The position numbers and the translations under genes were made by a program. From PHAA01 sp034927445 (GTDB lineage: Bacteria > Bacillota > Syntrophomonadia > Syntrophomonadales > Syntrophomonadaceae), in NCBI GenBank assembly GCA_034927445.1, contig JAYFPZ010000004.1, forward strand, positions 1 to 64,000: DNA of 64,000 nt, read 5' to 3'. Of the stretch, positions 33,602-42,825 are shown piece by piece. The notes below the pieces were generated by a model. That model saw only the letters and a list, made by a program, of their open reading frames with translations, did not search any database and had not been told where the DNA came from. Positions within the stretch are counted from its first letter, which is position 1, and every line of letters begins with the position of its first letter.

Positions 33602-35875
33602 TTAATATTTGCCAAAATCTCCGTTATCAAGGGCAGTCCCGGTCTTAGCCCAATCATGGGCAGCAGTATCTTTATTCCCCGGAATAATGGGCTTTACTTC
33701 CAGGAACCGGCGGTTTTTTAAAACGTTATTAAAATCAGAAATATTCAAACTGCTTTGATTTCCTTTTAATCGGAACCGCCTCACCAGTTCTTTCAACAAA
33801 CTCGACTGGCCTGATAATTCCTGGCTGGCTGCCGCACTCTGCTGGGCGGTGGCGGAATTAGTCTGAACCACCTGGGATACTTGCTGAATACCCTGATCTA
33901 CCTGGGCTATACCCGTAGCCTGCTCATTTGAAGCCGCCGCTATGTCGCCTACCAGCTCAGCGGCCAAGTTAACCCCTTCCACAATCTTTTCCAGGGCTCT
34001 GGCGGTATCCAGGGCAATACTGCCGCCATCCTGCGCTTTACGGATTGAGCCTTCAATGAGGCTGGCAGTTTCCCTGGCGGCACTGGCGCTTTTGGCAGCC
34101 AGGTGCCTGACCTCTTCCGCGACTACCGCGAATCCTTTCCCGTTCTGACCGGCACGTGCAGCTTCTACCGCTGCATTTATAGCTAATATATTGGTCTGAA
34201 AGGCAATTTCATCTATGGCTTTAATTATTTTGGAAATACTGGCCGAGGACTCATTTATTTCGTTTATGGCGATAATCATGGCCTGCATGTGCTCGTTGCC
34301 CTGGCTGGCATTATTCCGGGCATTTTTAGCCAGTTCATTGGCATTACTGGCGTTACTGGCATTTTGCCTGGTCTGGGCGGCTATCTCAGTAATGGCAGTG
34401 GTCAATTGCTCGATCGCAGCGGCCTGTTCACTTGCTCCTTGAGCCAATGCCTGGCTGGAGCCGGATACTTGTTCCGAGCCGCTGGCAACCTGTTCCGCCG
34501 CATTGTTTATATCTCCCAGGATCTCGTTGAGCGAGTCTATAATATCGTTGATGGTGGTTGATATGGCTACGAAATCGCCTTTATAATCCTTACCCATAGT
34601 TATATCCAAATTGCCCTCAGCCATGTTTTTTAAAACCTCCGATACCTCATCCATGAATTTCTGGAGATTGCTAATCGTCGCATTGAGGGCGTTTTTCATT
34701 CTGGCATGATCGCCGCGATAGTTTCCGGTTACTTTAATATTGAGACGGCCTTGAGCAACTTCCTCCAATACCGCAATATTTTCATTGACCGGCGCAATTA
34801 CCGCATCCAGGACATCATTTATACCCTGAATAATTGTTCTGAACTCCCCATCGTGCTTGGAGGCATCAGCCCTGGCCTCCAGTTTTCCTTCCAGCGCAGC
34901 TTGTTCCAGTTGTTTAATGTCGCCCACCATTGACCGGATCACCCCCACCATTCTTTCAAAATTCTTGTTGATCAGGTCATCTTCGGATTTGATCTTAACT
35001 TGAACGTCAAGATCTCCCGCTGCAATTCTCTTAATATCACTGGCGTAATCCTTTATGTTATCAACCATATTAATAAAAGAACTGGTTAACTTGCCCAGTT
35101 CATTACCGTTTTCCGCTTTAAGATCGATTTCGACGTTTCCCAGCGCCAACTGGTCGGCTGCCAGCATCAATTGGCGGATGGGGCGGGAAATAGATCTGGA
35201 TATTATTACTCCGAAACCCACTGCGGCCAGCATAGCCAGAATCATCATCACCGCCATCAGGTTAACCGCCTGACGGGAATTCTGCTGGTTTACATCAGCC
35301 TGCTCCTGGGCTGCGGCCATGTTCATTTCCACTATTTTACTAATGGCTTCCCGTTCATTTTTTACGGCCGTATTCAGATCCCCATGCAGAAGCTCATCAG
35401 CCTCCTGGTATTTGTGCGCTCTGACCAGGGCTATGACCTGGTCCACCAAGGGATCACATACCTGAGCACTTTTGAGGAAAGCGTTATAGGTGATCCTGTC
35501 CTCTTCGGTCACCAGGTTTCTTTCATATTGGTTGCCGGCCTGGGTTATTTCCGCCCTCCGGGCAGCTATTTCCAGAGACAGCCGGCTCATTTCAGCCGGG
35601 TCAGTGGACAGCATTATATCTCTAAGATTCGTATGTATATTCTCAAAGGCATTGGAAATGGTTCCCATCTGTTGAATCGGCAAAGTTCTTTTTTCGTACA
35701 GCATGGTATCGGCAGCGGTAATCCTTAGTATTTGGGATATGCCAACCCATCCCACTATCCCTGCAATTAGAGCTACAATAATGAAACTATATACGAGTTT
35801 GTAACGAATCTTCATGTTTTTGAAACCACTGATAGAAAATAAATTAGTGAGCGCTATGGGGTCGATTAATTTCAA
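33602..35875 (-). CDS. Methyl-accepting chemotaxis protein with 4HB sensor and tandem HAMP-like modules
   Basis: A 757-aa chemoreceptor. TM1 is about residues 23-43 and TM2 about 205-228, enclosing a four-helix-bundle ligand domain; HAMP and further HAMP-like units follow (IKRIAAGDLDVQVKI, LEGKLEARAD, VAQGRLNIKV, MAEGNLDITM); the signalling hairpin tip is EIAFQTNILAINAAVEAARA. It signals to the flagellar motor through CheW and CheA; ligand unknown. TTG start strongly supported by AAGGAGG nine bases upstream. Its position at the end of an operon with CheW and PhoH suggests a phosphorus-related stimulus. Confidence 0.92.
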   Translation of the reverse strand: MKLIDPIALTNLFSISGFKNMKIRYKLVYSFIIVALIAGIVGWVGISQILRITAADTMLYEKRTLPIQQMGTISNAFENIHTNLRDIMLSTDPAEMSRLSLEIAARRAEITQAGNQYERNLVTEEDRITYNAFLKSAQVCDPLVDQVIALVRAHKYQEADELLHGDLNTAVKNEREAISKIVEMNMAAAQEQADVNQQNSRQAVNLMAVMMILAMLAAVGFGVIISRSISRPIRQLMLAADQLALGNVEIDLKAENGNELGKLTSSFINMVDNIKDYASDIKRIAAGDLDVQVKIKSEDDLINKNFERMVGVIRSMVGDIKQLEQAALEGKLEARADASKHDGEFRTIIQGINDVLDAVIAPVNENIAVLEEVAQGRLNIKVTGNYRGDHARMKNALNATISNLQKFMDEVSEVLKNMAEGNLDITMGKDYKGDFVAISTTINDIIDSLNEILGDINNAAEQVASGSEQVSGSSQALAQGASEQAAAIEQLTTAITEIAAQTRQNASNASNANELAKNARNNASQGNEHMQAMIIAINEINESSASISKIIKAIDEIAFQTNILAINAAVEAARAGQNGKGFAVVAEEVRHLAAKSASAARETASLIEGSIRKAQDGGSIALDTARALEKIVEGVNLAAELVGDIAAASNEQATGIAQVDQGIQQVSQVVQTNSATAQQSAAASQELSGQSSLLKELVRRFRLKGNQSSLNISDFNNVLKNRRFLEVKPIIPGNKDTAAHDWAKTGTALDNGDFGKY

Positions 35876-35921
35876 CTTTTGTACCTCCTTAAATCATAGG
35901 GTATACCTTGCCAATCATATC

Positions 35922-35950
35922 AGGCATAAGGGAGTCGAACCCCCTTGCCT
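35922..35950. repeat. T-arm-like hairpin between cheW and the chemoreceptor gene
   Basis: AGGCATAAGGGAG and CCCCCTTGCCT form a hairpin around TCGAA. The same TTCGACTCCCTTAT(G/A)CCT signature occurs at 5116-5136 and at the right end of the element at 59995-60270. It may be a solo end of that element or an mRNA-processing hairpin. Confidence 0.5.
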
Positions 35951-35981
35951 CTTAAATTCTTTCCCGGCCGAAGGTTTTAAA

Positions 35982-36470
35982 CTAACCGGCAAGACGCTCG
36001 TCCCCCAGCAGAACCTGGCAATCCACTATCAACTTTACCGAATTGCCCACTTTGCCAATACCGCATATAAACCGGTCAACGCCATCCGGCAGGGTATCAG
36101 GAGGCATCACTATATTTCCCTCGGCTATGGTCATGACCTCAGCCACCCCGTCGACAATCAGTCCGACCGTAATATCATCAATATCCACTACCGTTATACA
36201 GGTCTGATTATTGTAAGAGCGGGGTTCTTTCTTGAATCGCAGCCTGACATCCAGCAGCGGGATTATCCTGCCGCGGCGATTGATAATGCCTTTGATATAG
36301 TTTGGAACCTCCGGGACCTCTGTAATATGTACAACCCCTCCGATTACTTCAGAAATATATCTAAGCTCAATCGCATACTCTTGACGGTCAATCAGGAATA
36401 TCAAGTACTTTTCCCTTAGAGTGTCCTCGCTCATGTCCATTACCAGTTCCATCAGATTAGACATTGGCAT
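35982..36470 (-). CDS. cheW: CheW-like coupling protein
   Basis: A 162-aa single CheW domain: EKYLIFLIDRQEYAIELRYI at the start, then EVPEVPNYIKGIINRRGRII, PLLDVRLRF and a C-terminal IVDGVAEVMTI. CheW links chemoreceptors to CheA. Its gene stands between PIN-phoH and the chemoreceptor, and the pair likely works together. ATG at 36470 with TAGGGGG close by; the frame extends 26 codons upstream into phoH without support. Confidence 0.9.
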   Translation of the reverse strand: MPMSNLMELVMDMSEDTLREKYLIFLIDRQEYAIELRYISEVIGGVVHITEVPEVPNYIKGIINRRGRIIPLLDVRLRFKKEPRSYNNQTCITVVDIDDITVGLIVDGVAEVMTIAEGNIVMPPDTLPDGVDRFICGIGKVGNSVKLIVDCQVLLGDERLAG

Positions 36471-36492
36471 AATCCCCCTAGCCTTTGTAGCT

Positions 36493-37857
36493 TTACATTC
36501 TCCGGGATGCTTCCATTGCCAGCACCGACCGTTCACATTCGACTTCACTTAAAGCCACCTGACAGCAAATAGGGCTTCCCTTCATTTTTTCGGAACTGTA
36601 ACACAGGCCATTGCTGCGGGAGTTAAGAAACGGATGGTCGATCTGGGTAGGGTCTCCGATCATAATTATTTTCGACTCAACTCCAGCCCGGGTAATAATG
36701 CCTTTGGCCTGGTTAGGGGTGAGGTTCTGAGCTTCATCAATAATAATCCATTGTTTGGTAATAGAACGCCCTCTTAAGTAAGCAACCGCTTCTATACCGA
36801 TGATTTTGCGGGCGTAGAGTTCTTCCACTTTGTCTTTTAAGGCGGATTCGGAATGGTAGCGCATTTTTTCATCGCTATCAACCAATATCTCCAGGTTATC
36901 ATTTACTCCCCGCATCAACGGGCCGAGTTTATCAGATTCCGTACCCGGCAAAAATCCCAAGTTCTCGTCCATGGTGACATTGGGCCGGCAGATCAGTATC
37001 TTTCTGTATTCGTGAGTATTGATTACTTTTTCCAAACCCACGGCCAGGGAATAAAAAGTCTTGGCGGTTCCGGCAGGCCCTTTGCAGATTACCAACGGGA
37101 ATTCTTCAGCAGGCCTTAACAAAGCTTCCTGGTAAAATTTCTGTCCGACATTGCGGGCATTTACTCCAAAGGGACTATGTTTCAGATACCGCAAAGGCTT
37201 GATTGCATCCTTGGCGACGATCCCCAGCGCGCTTTGATTGGGATTGTCCATGGCTTTCATTAAAACAAACTGATTCGTGAACAATTGCGGGGGCATTAGC
37301 TGTTCGTCCCTATAAGCTTTGACCTTTTCCGCATCAAGATACCCCTTGGCGTAAAAGTCATCAATATCGCCTGACGCGGCAAATACCTCTATCCTGCCCT
37401 GGTATTGGTCTTTAAGCTCAGGAGACAGGTCATGTTTGAAGTCCTGAGTCTGGATTCCCAGAATGTCAGCCTTAATGCGGGTAAAAACATCTTTACTGAC
37501 CAAATAGAGAGGGTTGTTGTTTTCCTTTAACGCGAGGCAGACCTGTAATACACGGTTATTGTATTCCATTGGGTCCCAACGGGGAGGCAGTTTTTGACTC
37601 AGATGGTTTAGTTCCACCTTGAATATTCCGCCGTTGGGCAAAAGGACCCCTTCGCTTAGCTTCCCCTCTAATCTCAGGTTGTCAATCATTACCCCCGCTT
37701 TTCGGGCATTTTCCCCTAAATCACCTTTATCCCTTCGAAATGAGTTTATTTCTTCAATGACGGCCTCAGGAACAACGACTATATTTTCCTCAAAAGACAG
37801 GATGCTGTCTGCAGAATGGAGTATTACGCTGGAATCAAGAACAAAGGTTTTGGCCAC
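36493..37857 (-). CDS. phoH: PIN-PhoH fusion ATPase
   Basis: A 454-aa protein. Residues 1-145 form a PIN RNase domain with acidic residues in FVLDSSVILH and SRDVF-like SKDVFTRIKADILG; residues 240-445 form a PhoH ATPase with Walker A GPAGTAKTF and Walker B WIIIDEAQNLTPNQAKGI. The family combines RNA cleavage and helicase-like ATPase. PhoH was named as a phosphate-starvation gene in E. coli. GTG at 37857 is chosen because GGTGG is seven bases upstream and it aligns with the start of the neighbouring paralogue; a TTG three bases earlier is possible. Confidence 0.92.
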   Translation of the reverse strand: MAKTFVLDSSVILHSADSILSFEENIVVVPEAVIEEINSFRRDKGDLGENARKAGVMIDNLRLEGKLSEGVLLPNGGIFKVELNHLSQKLPPRWDPMEYNNRVLQVCLALKENNNPLYLVSKDVFTRIKADILGIQTQDFKHDLSPELKDQYQGRIEVFAASGDIDDFYAKGYLDAEKVKAYRDEQLMPPQLFTNQFVLMKAMDNPNQSALGIVAKDAIKPLRYLKHSPFGVNARNVGQKFYQEALLRPAEEFPLVICKGPAGTAKTFYSLAVGLEKVINTHEYRKILICRPNVTMDENLGFLPGTESDKLGPLMRGVNDNLEILVDSDEKMRYHSESALKDKVEELYARKIIGIEAVAYLRGRSITKQWIIIDEAQNLTPNQAKGIITRAGVESKIIMIGDPTQIDHPFLNSRSNGLCYSSEKMKGSPICCQVALSEVECERSVLAMEASRRM

Positions 37858-37914
37858 CAAACTACCACCTTTCTATATAATGTCGAGATAATATTTGAAA
37901 AGGCGGGGTTTATT

Positions 37915-38541
37915 TTATCCCAATTTTTGGGCTTTTTTACTGTCCTCCCGCTGCCGCATTTGCCAACGGCGGGGGGTAATTATTGATTTATCGGTATAGG
38001 CTTTGAGCCGGTCCGGGTTTAAATATCCTTTTCTGAAAAAAGCATCCACATCGGCTGATGATACCACCACCTCATATCGGGAATTATAGGGGCTTTTATT
38101 TTCAAGGGACGTATCATCTTCAAAATCCTGGCTGGGGATACCCAAAATATCAGCTTTAATCCGAGTCAAAATATCTCTGGTAACCAGGACAACTTGATGG
38201 TTTTTCTCCTGTAAAGCCAGACATACCTGCAACAAGCGATTGTCAAAATCTTGGGGATCCCAATATCTAGGCAGCTTTTGCTGATTGTGGTTCATCTCCA
38301 CTTTGAATATACCGCCATTTAACAATCGAACCGGTTTACCACCTTTCCCCTTGGCGATCAGGTGGTTGATTAATACCTGGGCCTTGCGGGCCCTGTCCCC
38401 TAAATCGCCCTTCTCCCAAGCAAAAGACCGGATTTCTTCAATGACCGCTTCGGGTACTATTACAATGTTTTCGGCAAAGGACAAAATACTATCGCTTGAA
38501 TAGAGCAATACACTGGAATCGATAATATATTTTTTTACCAT
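37915..38541 (-). CDS. PIN-domain protein, duplicate of the PhoH N-terminal half
   Basis: A 208-aa protein closely similar to the first about 200 residues of the adjacent PIN-PhoH protein: both have DSSV(I/L)L, ADSILSF or SDSILSF, VPEAVIEEI, KGDLG, LNGGIFKVE and TRIKADILGI. It stops with a basic tail where the ATPase would begin. Acidic PIN residues are kept, so it may be an active RNase or a partner of its neighbour. ATG at 38541 with AAAGGTGG. Confidence 0.85.
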   Translation of the reverse strand: MVKKYIIDSSVLLYSSDSILSFAENIVIVPEAVIEEIRSFAWEKGDLGDRARKAQVLINHLIAKGKGGKPVRLLNGGIFKVEMNHNQQKLPRYWDPQDFDNRLLQVCLALQEKNHQVVLVTRDILTRIKADILGIPSQDFEDDTSLENKSPYNSRYEVVVSSADVDAFFRKGYLNPDRLKAYTDKSIITPRRWQMRQREDSKKAQKLG

Positions 38542-38571
38542 GTTGCATCCACCTTTCATTTATTTTTATTC

Positions 38572-39732
38572 TTATATGCTTAGGCATGCGGCTTCGGCTG
38601 GCATCCGGATTTCAGGTATCTTTTGGCAGCAGCTGGCAAAGAACCTTGCAAAAATTATGTCCCAGGTCCTTTCCAGCGCAAACTTCCTGGCATTTTCGGC
38701 CAGGTTTTGGCGCAGTTTAGCATCAACCAAAAGCTGCAGAATTGAATCTGCCATGGCCTTGGCATCTCCCGGGGCAAAGGCCAGCCCATTGTAACCATCT
38801 ACCAGAGATTCTTTGATTCCGCCTGCATAGGAAGCAACTACCGGTAATCCTGAAGCCATTGCCTCCAGTATCACATTGCCAAAGGTTTCGGTTCTGGAGG
38901 GAAATGCAAAAATATCCGAGGATGCATAAATCGTTTGCAGCTCATGACCGGTTTTATAGCCGGTAAAAATAATATTTTTCAGCTCTTGTTCCTGCCAGGC
39001 CTTGCGTGACGGACCGTCTCCAACTACCAGCAGCTTGAAGGCCGGCAAGGCAGGCTCTGAATGATTCAACCGCTCCACCGCCCCGATTAAAATATCCAGG
39101 TCTTTTTCCGGCGCCACCCTTCCCACATAAAGGAGCAGTATTTCGCCGCCCGGGGCCAATTGGGCCCTAAGCTTTTCCTGGCTTAAGTCCGGCGAGAAAG
39201 AAGTACAGTCTATCCCATTGTTGCATAGCATTAAATTGCCTATTCCATGGTCCTGCAATTGTTCAACCGTCTCCAGGGAGGGGCAGAAGTTTATACGGCT
39301 GAAAGAGTGAAACCACCGCAGATATTGCCATAAAGCCCCCTGCAGGGAATCAAGGTGGTAGTAGCTGAGATATTGCGGAAAATTAGTATGGTAGGTTGAT
39401 ACGATGGGAATATTGTTTTTGCGGGCATACTTAAGTCCCGCGGTACCGATTGATATCGGGGTGGCTAAATAGATTAAATCGGGGCTGAATTGCTCCAGGG
39501 CGCTCTTGACCCGGCTGTATCTGGGCCAGCTAATCCTGAGTTCAGGATATAATGCAAAAGGGATTCCATAAAACGAGGTTACATTGTTTATTTCCGTACT
39601 GGCTGCTTTTCGGGGCACAAATAATTTGTATTCGATGTTCTGGTTATCCATGTATTTCTGCATTTCTTCCAGATACTTGCTTACCCCGTTAACCTGGGGG
39701 TAATAGGTGTCTGTAAAAACTGCGATGCGCAT
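38572..39732 (-). CDS. GT4-family glycosyltransferase
   Basis: A 386-aa retaining glycosyltransferase with N-terminal MRIAVFTDTYYPQVNGVSK, acceptor-side STYHTNFPQYL and donor site LLYVGRVAPEKDLD plus SRTETFGNVILEAMASGLPV (E-x7-E). Relatives include SqdX/MgtA-type enzymes that glycosylate diacylglycerol or lipid carriers. Being downstream of a PAP2 phosphatase in the same operon it may make phosphorus-free glycolipids; this is inference. ATG at 39732 with GAGGAG eight bases upstream. Confidence 0.88.
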   Translation of the reverse strand: MRIAVFTDTYYPQVNGVSKYLEEMQKYMDNQNIEYKLFVPRKAASTEINNVTSFYGIPFALYPELRISWPRYSRVKSALEQFSPDLIYLATPISIGTAGLKYARKNNIPIVSTYHTNFPQYLSYYHLDSLQGALWQYLRWFHSFSRINFCPSLETVEQLQDHGIGNLMLCNNGIDCTSFSPDLSQEKLRAQLAPGGEILLLYVGRVAPEKDLDILIGAVERLNHSEPALPAFKLLVVGDGPSRKAWQEQELKNIIFTGYKTGHELQTIYASSDIFAFPSRTETFGNVILEAMASGLPVVASYAGGIKESLVDGYNGLAFAPGDAKAMADSILQLLVDAKLRQNLAENARKFALERTWDIIFARFFASCCQKIPEIRMPAEAACLSI

Positions 39733-39795
39733 ATTATTCACTCCTCGAAAACGAATAAATTATAGCTGCGGTTTATACGCAGCCTTGGCAGCTCT

Positions 39796-40323
39796 TCAAA
39801 AAAACGCTCTGCTATTGACCATAAAAGAGGCATAGGCGGTCATCAGCCCCACCATAACATCAGTCGGATAATGTACTCCCAGATATATGCGTGAAAATCC
39901 AACCAATGAAGCCAGTATCATGAATATCAAACCAAACTCCGGGAAACTGGCGGCCAGCACAAAAGCCAGGGAGAAGGCGGCGCAGGTATGGCCGGAGGGG
40001 AAGGAATATTGGCAGTTGGTCGGTTTATGGTTAATGATATCGTCAAACACCTTAAAGGGCCGGGGGCGGTTAACCAAACGTTTTACCAGAAATATTAAAC
40101 TTTCGCTGCAGACCAAGACCAAGGTGATCCTGATGCCTATGGATACCAAATTATCGTCCCCTGAAAATAGCAGGGCAAGCGGGACGGCTACTGCAAATAA
40201 CAACGATCCCAACTGGGTAACAATGTTCATTGAAATATCCAGAATCAGGCAATGCAAGCTTTGATTAAAAAGAAACAGGATACGTAAATCGCTCGTTTTG
40301 ATATAGTTGGCCATGGTGTTCAT
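39796..40323 (-). CDS. PAP2-family membrane phosphatase
   Basis: A 175-aa membrane protein with the three PAP2 signature motifs: KRLVNRPRP, SFPSGHTCA and SRIYLGVHYPTDV. These catalyse dephosphorylation of lipid phosphates such as phosphatidic acid, phosphatidylglycerol phosphate or undecaprenyl diphosphate. ATG at 40323 with GGGGGGAG upstream; the longer frame to 40362 overlaps the preceding small ORF. It precedes the glycosyltransferase gene by 63 bp. Confidence 0.88.
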   Translation of the reverse strand: MNTMANYIKTSDLRILFLFNQSLHCLILDISMNIVTQLGSLLFAVAVPLALLFSGDDNLVSIGIRITLVLVCSESLIFLVKRLVNRPRPFKVFDDIINHKPTNCQYSFPSGHTCAAFSLAFVLAASFPEFGLIFMILASLVGFSRIYLGVHYPTDVMVGLMTAYASFMVNSRAFF

Positions 40324-40340
40324 GATAATCTCTCCCCCCA

Positions 40341-40505
40341 TCAAACGGCCAATTGCAGCCATTTAGCATTAAAACTGGCCGCCATGGTTAAAGCCACGGC
40401 GGCTGCCACATTAAGACCAAACGAAATGTCCGTTTTCATCAGCCGTTTTTCGTTTCTGTATTCCCGATCAGTCTCACCGATCAATCGATGGGTTAGGGTA
40501 TACAT
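40341..40505 (-). CDS. Unannotated 54-aa protein, first gene of the PAP2-GT-PhoH operon
   Basis: ATG at 40505 to TGA at 40343-40341, 54 codons, with GAGTGAGGTGA placed 4-8 bases upstream. N-terminal half is charged (GETDREYRNEKRLMKTD), C-terminal half is alanine-rich and hydrophobic (LNVAAAVALTMAASF), so it may anchor in the membrane. It stops 17 bp before the PAP2 ATG. Family unknown. Confidence 0.6.
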   Translation of the reverse strand: MYTLTHRLIGETDREYRNEKRLMKTDISFGLNVAAAVALTMAASFNAKWLQLAV

Positions 40506-40597
40506 TATTTCACCTCACTCACTATTCATTCTTGCTTTAATTGTACGTGGGCATTGAAAATTTTTAGCCATTGTAATGTTAATAATAAGTATTGATT

Positions 40598-40625
40598 TAT
40601 TAAATTCTTTGGCTCTTTTTGTAAA
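40598..40625 (-). promoter_or_regulatory. Possible PHO repeats for the PAP2-GT-PhoH-chemotaxis operon
   Basis: Plus-strand TATTAA (40598) and TGTAAA (40620) are 22 bp apart. Other TGTAA-like hexamers at 40572 and 40577 are out of phase. This is the weakest member of the set and lies 93 bp before the 54-aa ORF. Confidence 0.35.
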
Positions 40626-40751
40626 ATAATGCCGAAAATATCCATTGATCGGCATCTGTTGGTTACAACTTCAATGGAGCCCAATTGTATGTTAATATAA
40701 AATTTGGTTGAACCATGGTCTCATTTTGACTTAGGCATTGGAGGTATAGAA

Positions 40752-42764
40752 GTGGGAATCATCACTGAATCTGTTGCCGCCAGGATTAATTCGGACTGGC
40801 AGGCATTTGTCAGTTATGATAAGCAGAGTAATTTGATTTCTCCTGAAATAATGGAATCGTGGCGCAGATGTAAGATGTCCGGGGTCAATCCCCGGGATGG
40901 CAGTTGTTACAACCTGTTGTCCCCCCCCGAGCTTCAAAACTTGCTGCGGGAACGTAACGAGATGATAGAGATTGCCCGGCCTTTTATGCATAAATTATAC
41001 GAATTTGTGAAAGGTTCCAGCTTTGTTGTGGTTATTACGGACGAACGAGGCTATATTTTAGAATTATTCGGCGATGCTGATTCATTGGCAAAGTCAAGCC
41101 ACTATAATTTTGTGCAAGGCGCCAAGTGGACTGAGGAGGAAGTCGGAACCAACGCTATCGGCACCGGTCTGGTGTTAAAAAAACCTTTTCAAACTTCCGG
41201 TTCGGAGCATTATTGTTTTAAACATCATGACTGGACCTGTTCTGCGGCACCTATTTTTGACAAAAATGGTCGGATGATAGGAATATTGGATATGTCCGGC
41301 CCGTTGGACGGCACCCATCTTCATACTCTGGGGATGGTGGTGGCATCCGCCGAGGCGATTATGGAGCAAATGCTGATTCAGGAAAAGAACCGGCAGTTGA
41401 CTATAACCAATAATCGTATGACCAATATATTTCAGAACATGTCTGACGGAGTCTTGCTGATAGACCATAAGGGAGTAATTAAAGACATTAACCCGGTGGC
41501 AAAATTGATTCTTGGAAAATCGGACCGGGATCTGGTAGGGCACTCTATTCAAGAGACCCTGGGCCAGAGCGTACCAGCCGTCGAGCAAACCTTAGTCCGC
41601 CAGGAAGGTTATACTGATGTGGAAATCCTGGTCGACACGGTCAATGGCCGGGTCCATTGCCTCTCCTCCTGCATGCCGATTCTCGATGATAATAAATCTC
41701 TTTCCGGGGCTGTAATTTTGGTTAGACCGATTGAAAAGGTTCAGCAATTGGTTAATCGTTTCAGCGGCACCGAAGCCCATTTTAATTTTGAGGACATTAT
41801 TTGCCATAGTCCCCTAATGAAAAAGGCTGTGCAAATTGCTGCCCGGGCGGCCTTAGGCAATGCCAACATATTATTGGAAGGAGAAAGCGGGACCGGGAAG
41901 GAGCTTTTTGCTCAAGCCATACACAACCGCAGCAGCCGTCGTAAAGGGCCTTTGGTAGCCATAAATTGCGGTGCCATACCCCGGGAATTGATCGGCAGCG
42001 AGTTATTCGGTTATGTGGAGGGGGCTTTTACCGGAGCTAAACGCGGAGGACGGCCGGGTAAATTCGAATTGGCCGGCGGGGGTACTCTGTTTCTGGATGA
42101 AATTGGGGATATGCCGTTGGAGCAGCAGGTAGCACTTTTGCGGGTATTGCAGGATAAAAAGATCAGCCGCATCGGCGACGATAAGATTATCCCGGTTGAT
42201 TTCCGGGTTATCTGTGCAACCAACAAAAACCTCGCGGCCGAAGTGGAGAACGGCAATTTCCGGGAAGACCTCTTTTACCGCTTAAATGTAGTATCCATTA
42301 ATATACCTCCATTACGTGAACGTTCCGAGGACATCCCCCTGCTCTTCCGGCATTTTTTAAAGGTCATTGGCGGGGATAATGAAAGTAATGCAAGGGTAGA
42401 ATTGCAGCCTGAGGTTATTCACTATTTGCAACAATATCAATGGCCTGGTAATGTCAGGGAATTGCAGAACGTGGTGGAAAGATTCATCAGTACGGCCGAG
42501 AGTCCATGCATTGATGTAAACCGTTTGCAAGCTTTAATGTATCAGCATACCACCAATAACCCCATCAGTAATTTTGAATCCGGTAACGAAAGTGTTGCGT
42601 CGGAAAGGAAAAAAAGGAAACGAATGCAGTCAGAAATGGAATATCGGGAAATTACCGAACTTCTGGCCAAACACAACGGCAATATAACCTTGGTGGCACG
42701 GGAAATGAGGGTCTGCCGCAACACGATTTACCGGAAAATGCGCTTATGGGGAATTGATTATTAA
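40752..42764 (+). CDS. Sigma-54-dependent activator with GAF and PAS domains
   Basis: A 670-aa enhancer-binding protein of AcoR/DhaR layout: a GAF-type sensor (about 60-220, with EEEVGTNAIGTGL), a PAS domain (about 225-335), an AAA+ domain (GESGTGKELFAQAIH, GAFTGAKRGG contacting sigma-54, LFLDEIGDMPL) and a Fis-type HTH (LVAREMRVCRNTIYRKMRLW). GTG start at 40752 has GGAGG seven bases upstream; a TTG at 40704 opens the frame but lacks one. It is divergent from the PAP2 operon. No -24/-12 promoter was recognised nearby, so the target is unknown. Confidence 0.9.
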   Translation: MGIITESVAARINSDWQAFVSYDKQSNLISPEIMESWRRCKMSGVNPRDGSCYNLLSPPELQNLLRERNEMIEIARPFMHKLYEFVKGSSFVVVITDERGYILELFGDADSLAKSSHYNFVQGAKWTEEEVGTNAIGTGLVLKKPFQTSGSEHYCFKHHDWTCSAAPIFDKNGRMIGILDMSGPLDGTHLHTLGMVVASAEAIMEQMLIQEKNRQLTITNNRMTNIFQNMSDGVLLIDHKGVIKDINPVAKLILGKSDRDLVGHSIQETLGQSVPAVEQTLVRQEGYTDVEILVDTVNGRVHCLSSCMPILDDNKSLSGAVILVRPIEKVQQLVNRFSGTEAHFNFEDIICHSPLMKKAVQIAARAALGNANILLEGESGTGKELFAQAIHNRSSRRKGPLVAINCGAIPRELIGSELFGYVEGAFTGAKRGGRPGKFELAGGGTLFLDEIGDMPLEQQVALLRVLQDKKISRIGDDKIIPVDFRVICATNKNLAAEVENGNFREDLFYRLNVVSINIPPLRERSEDIPLLFRHFLKVIGGDNESNARVELQPEVIHYLQQYQWPGNVRELQNVVERFISTAESPCIDVNRLQALMYQHTTNNPISNFESGNESVASERKKRKRMQSEMEYREITELLAKHNGNITLVAREMRVCRNTIYRKMRLWGIDY

Positions 42765-42825
42765 ATCTTAGTCCGGCTGTTTTATTGACAATCTTTCCGG
42801 GCTGGCCGCCGGCGATAAGGAATTA

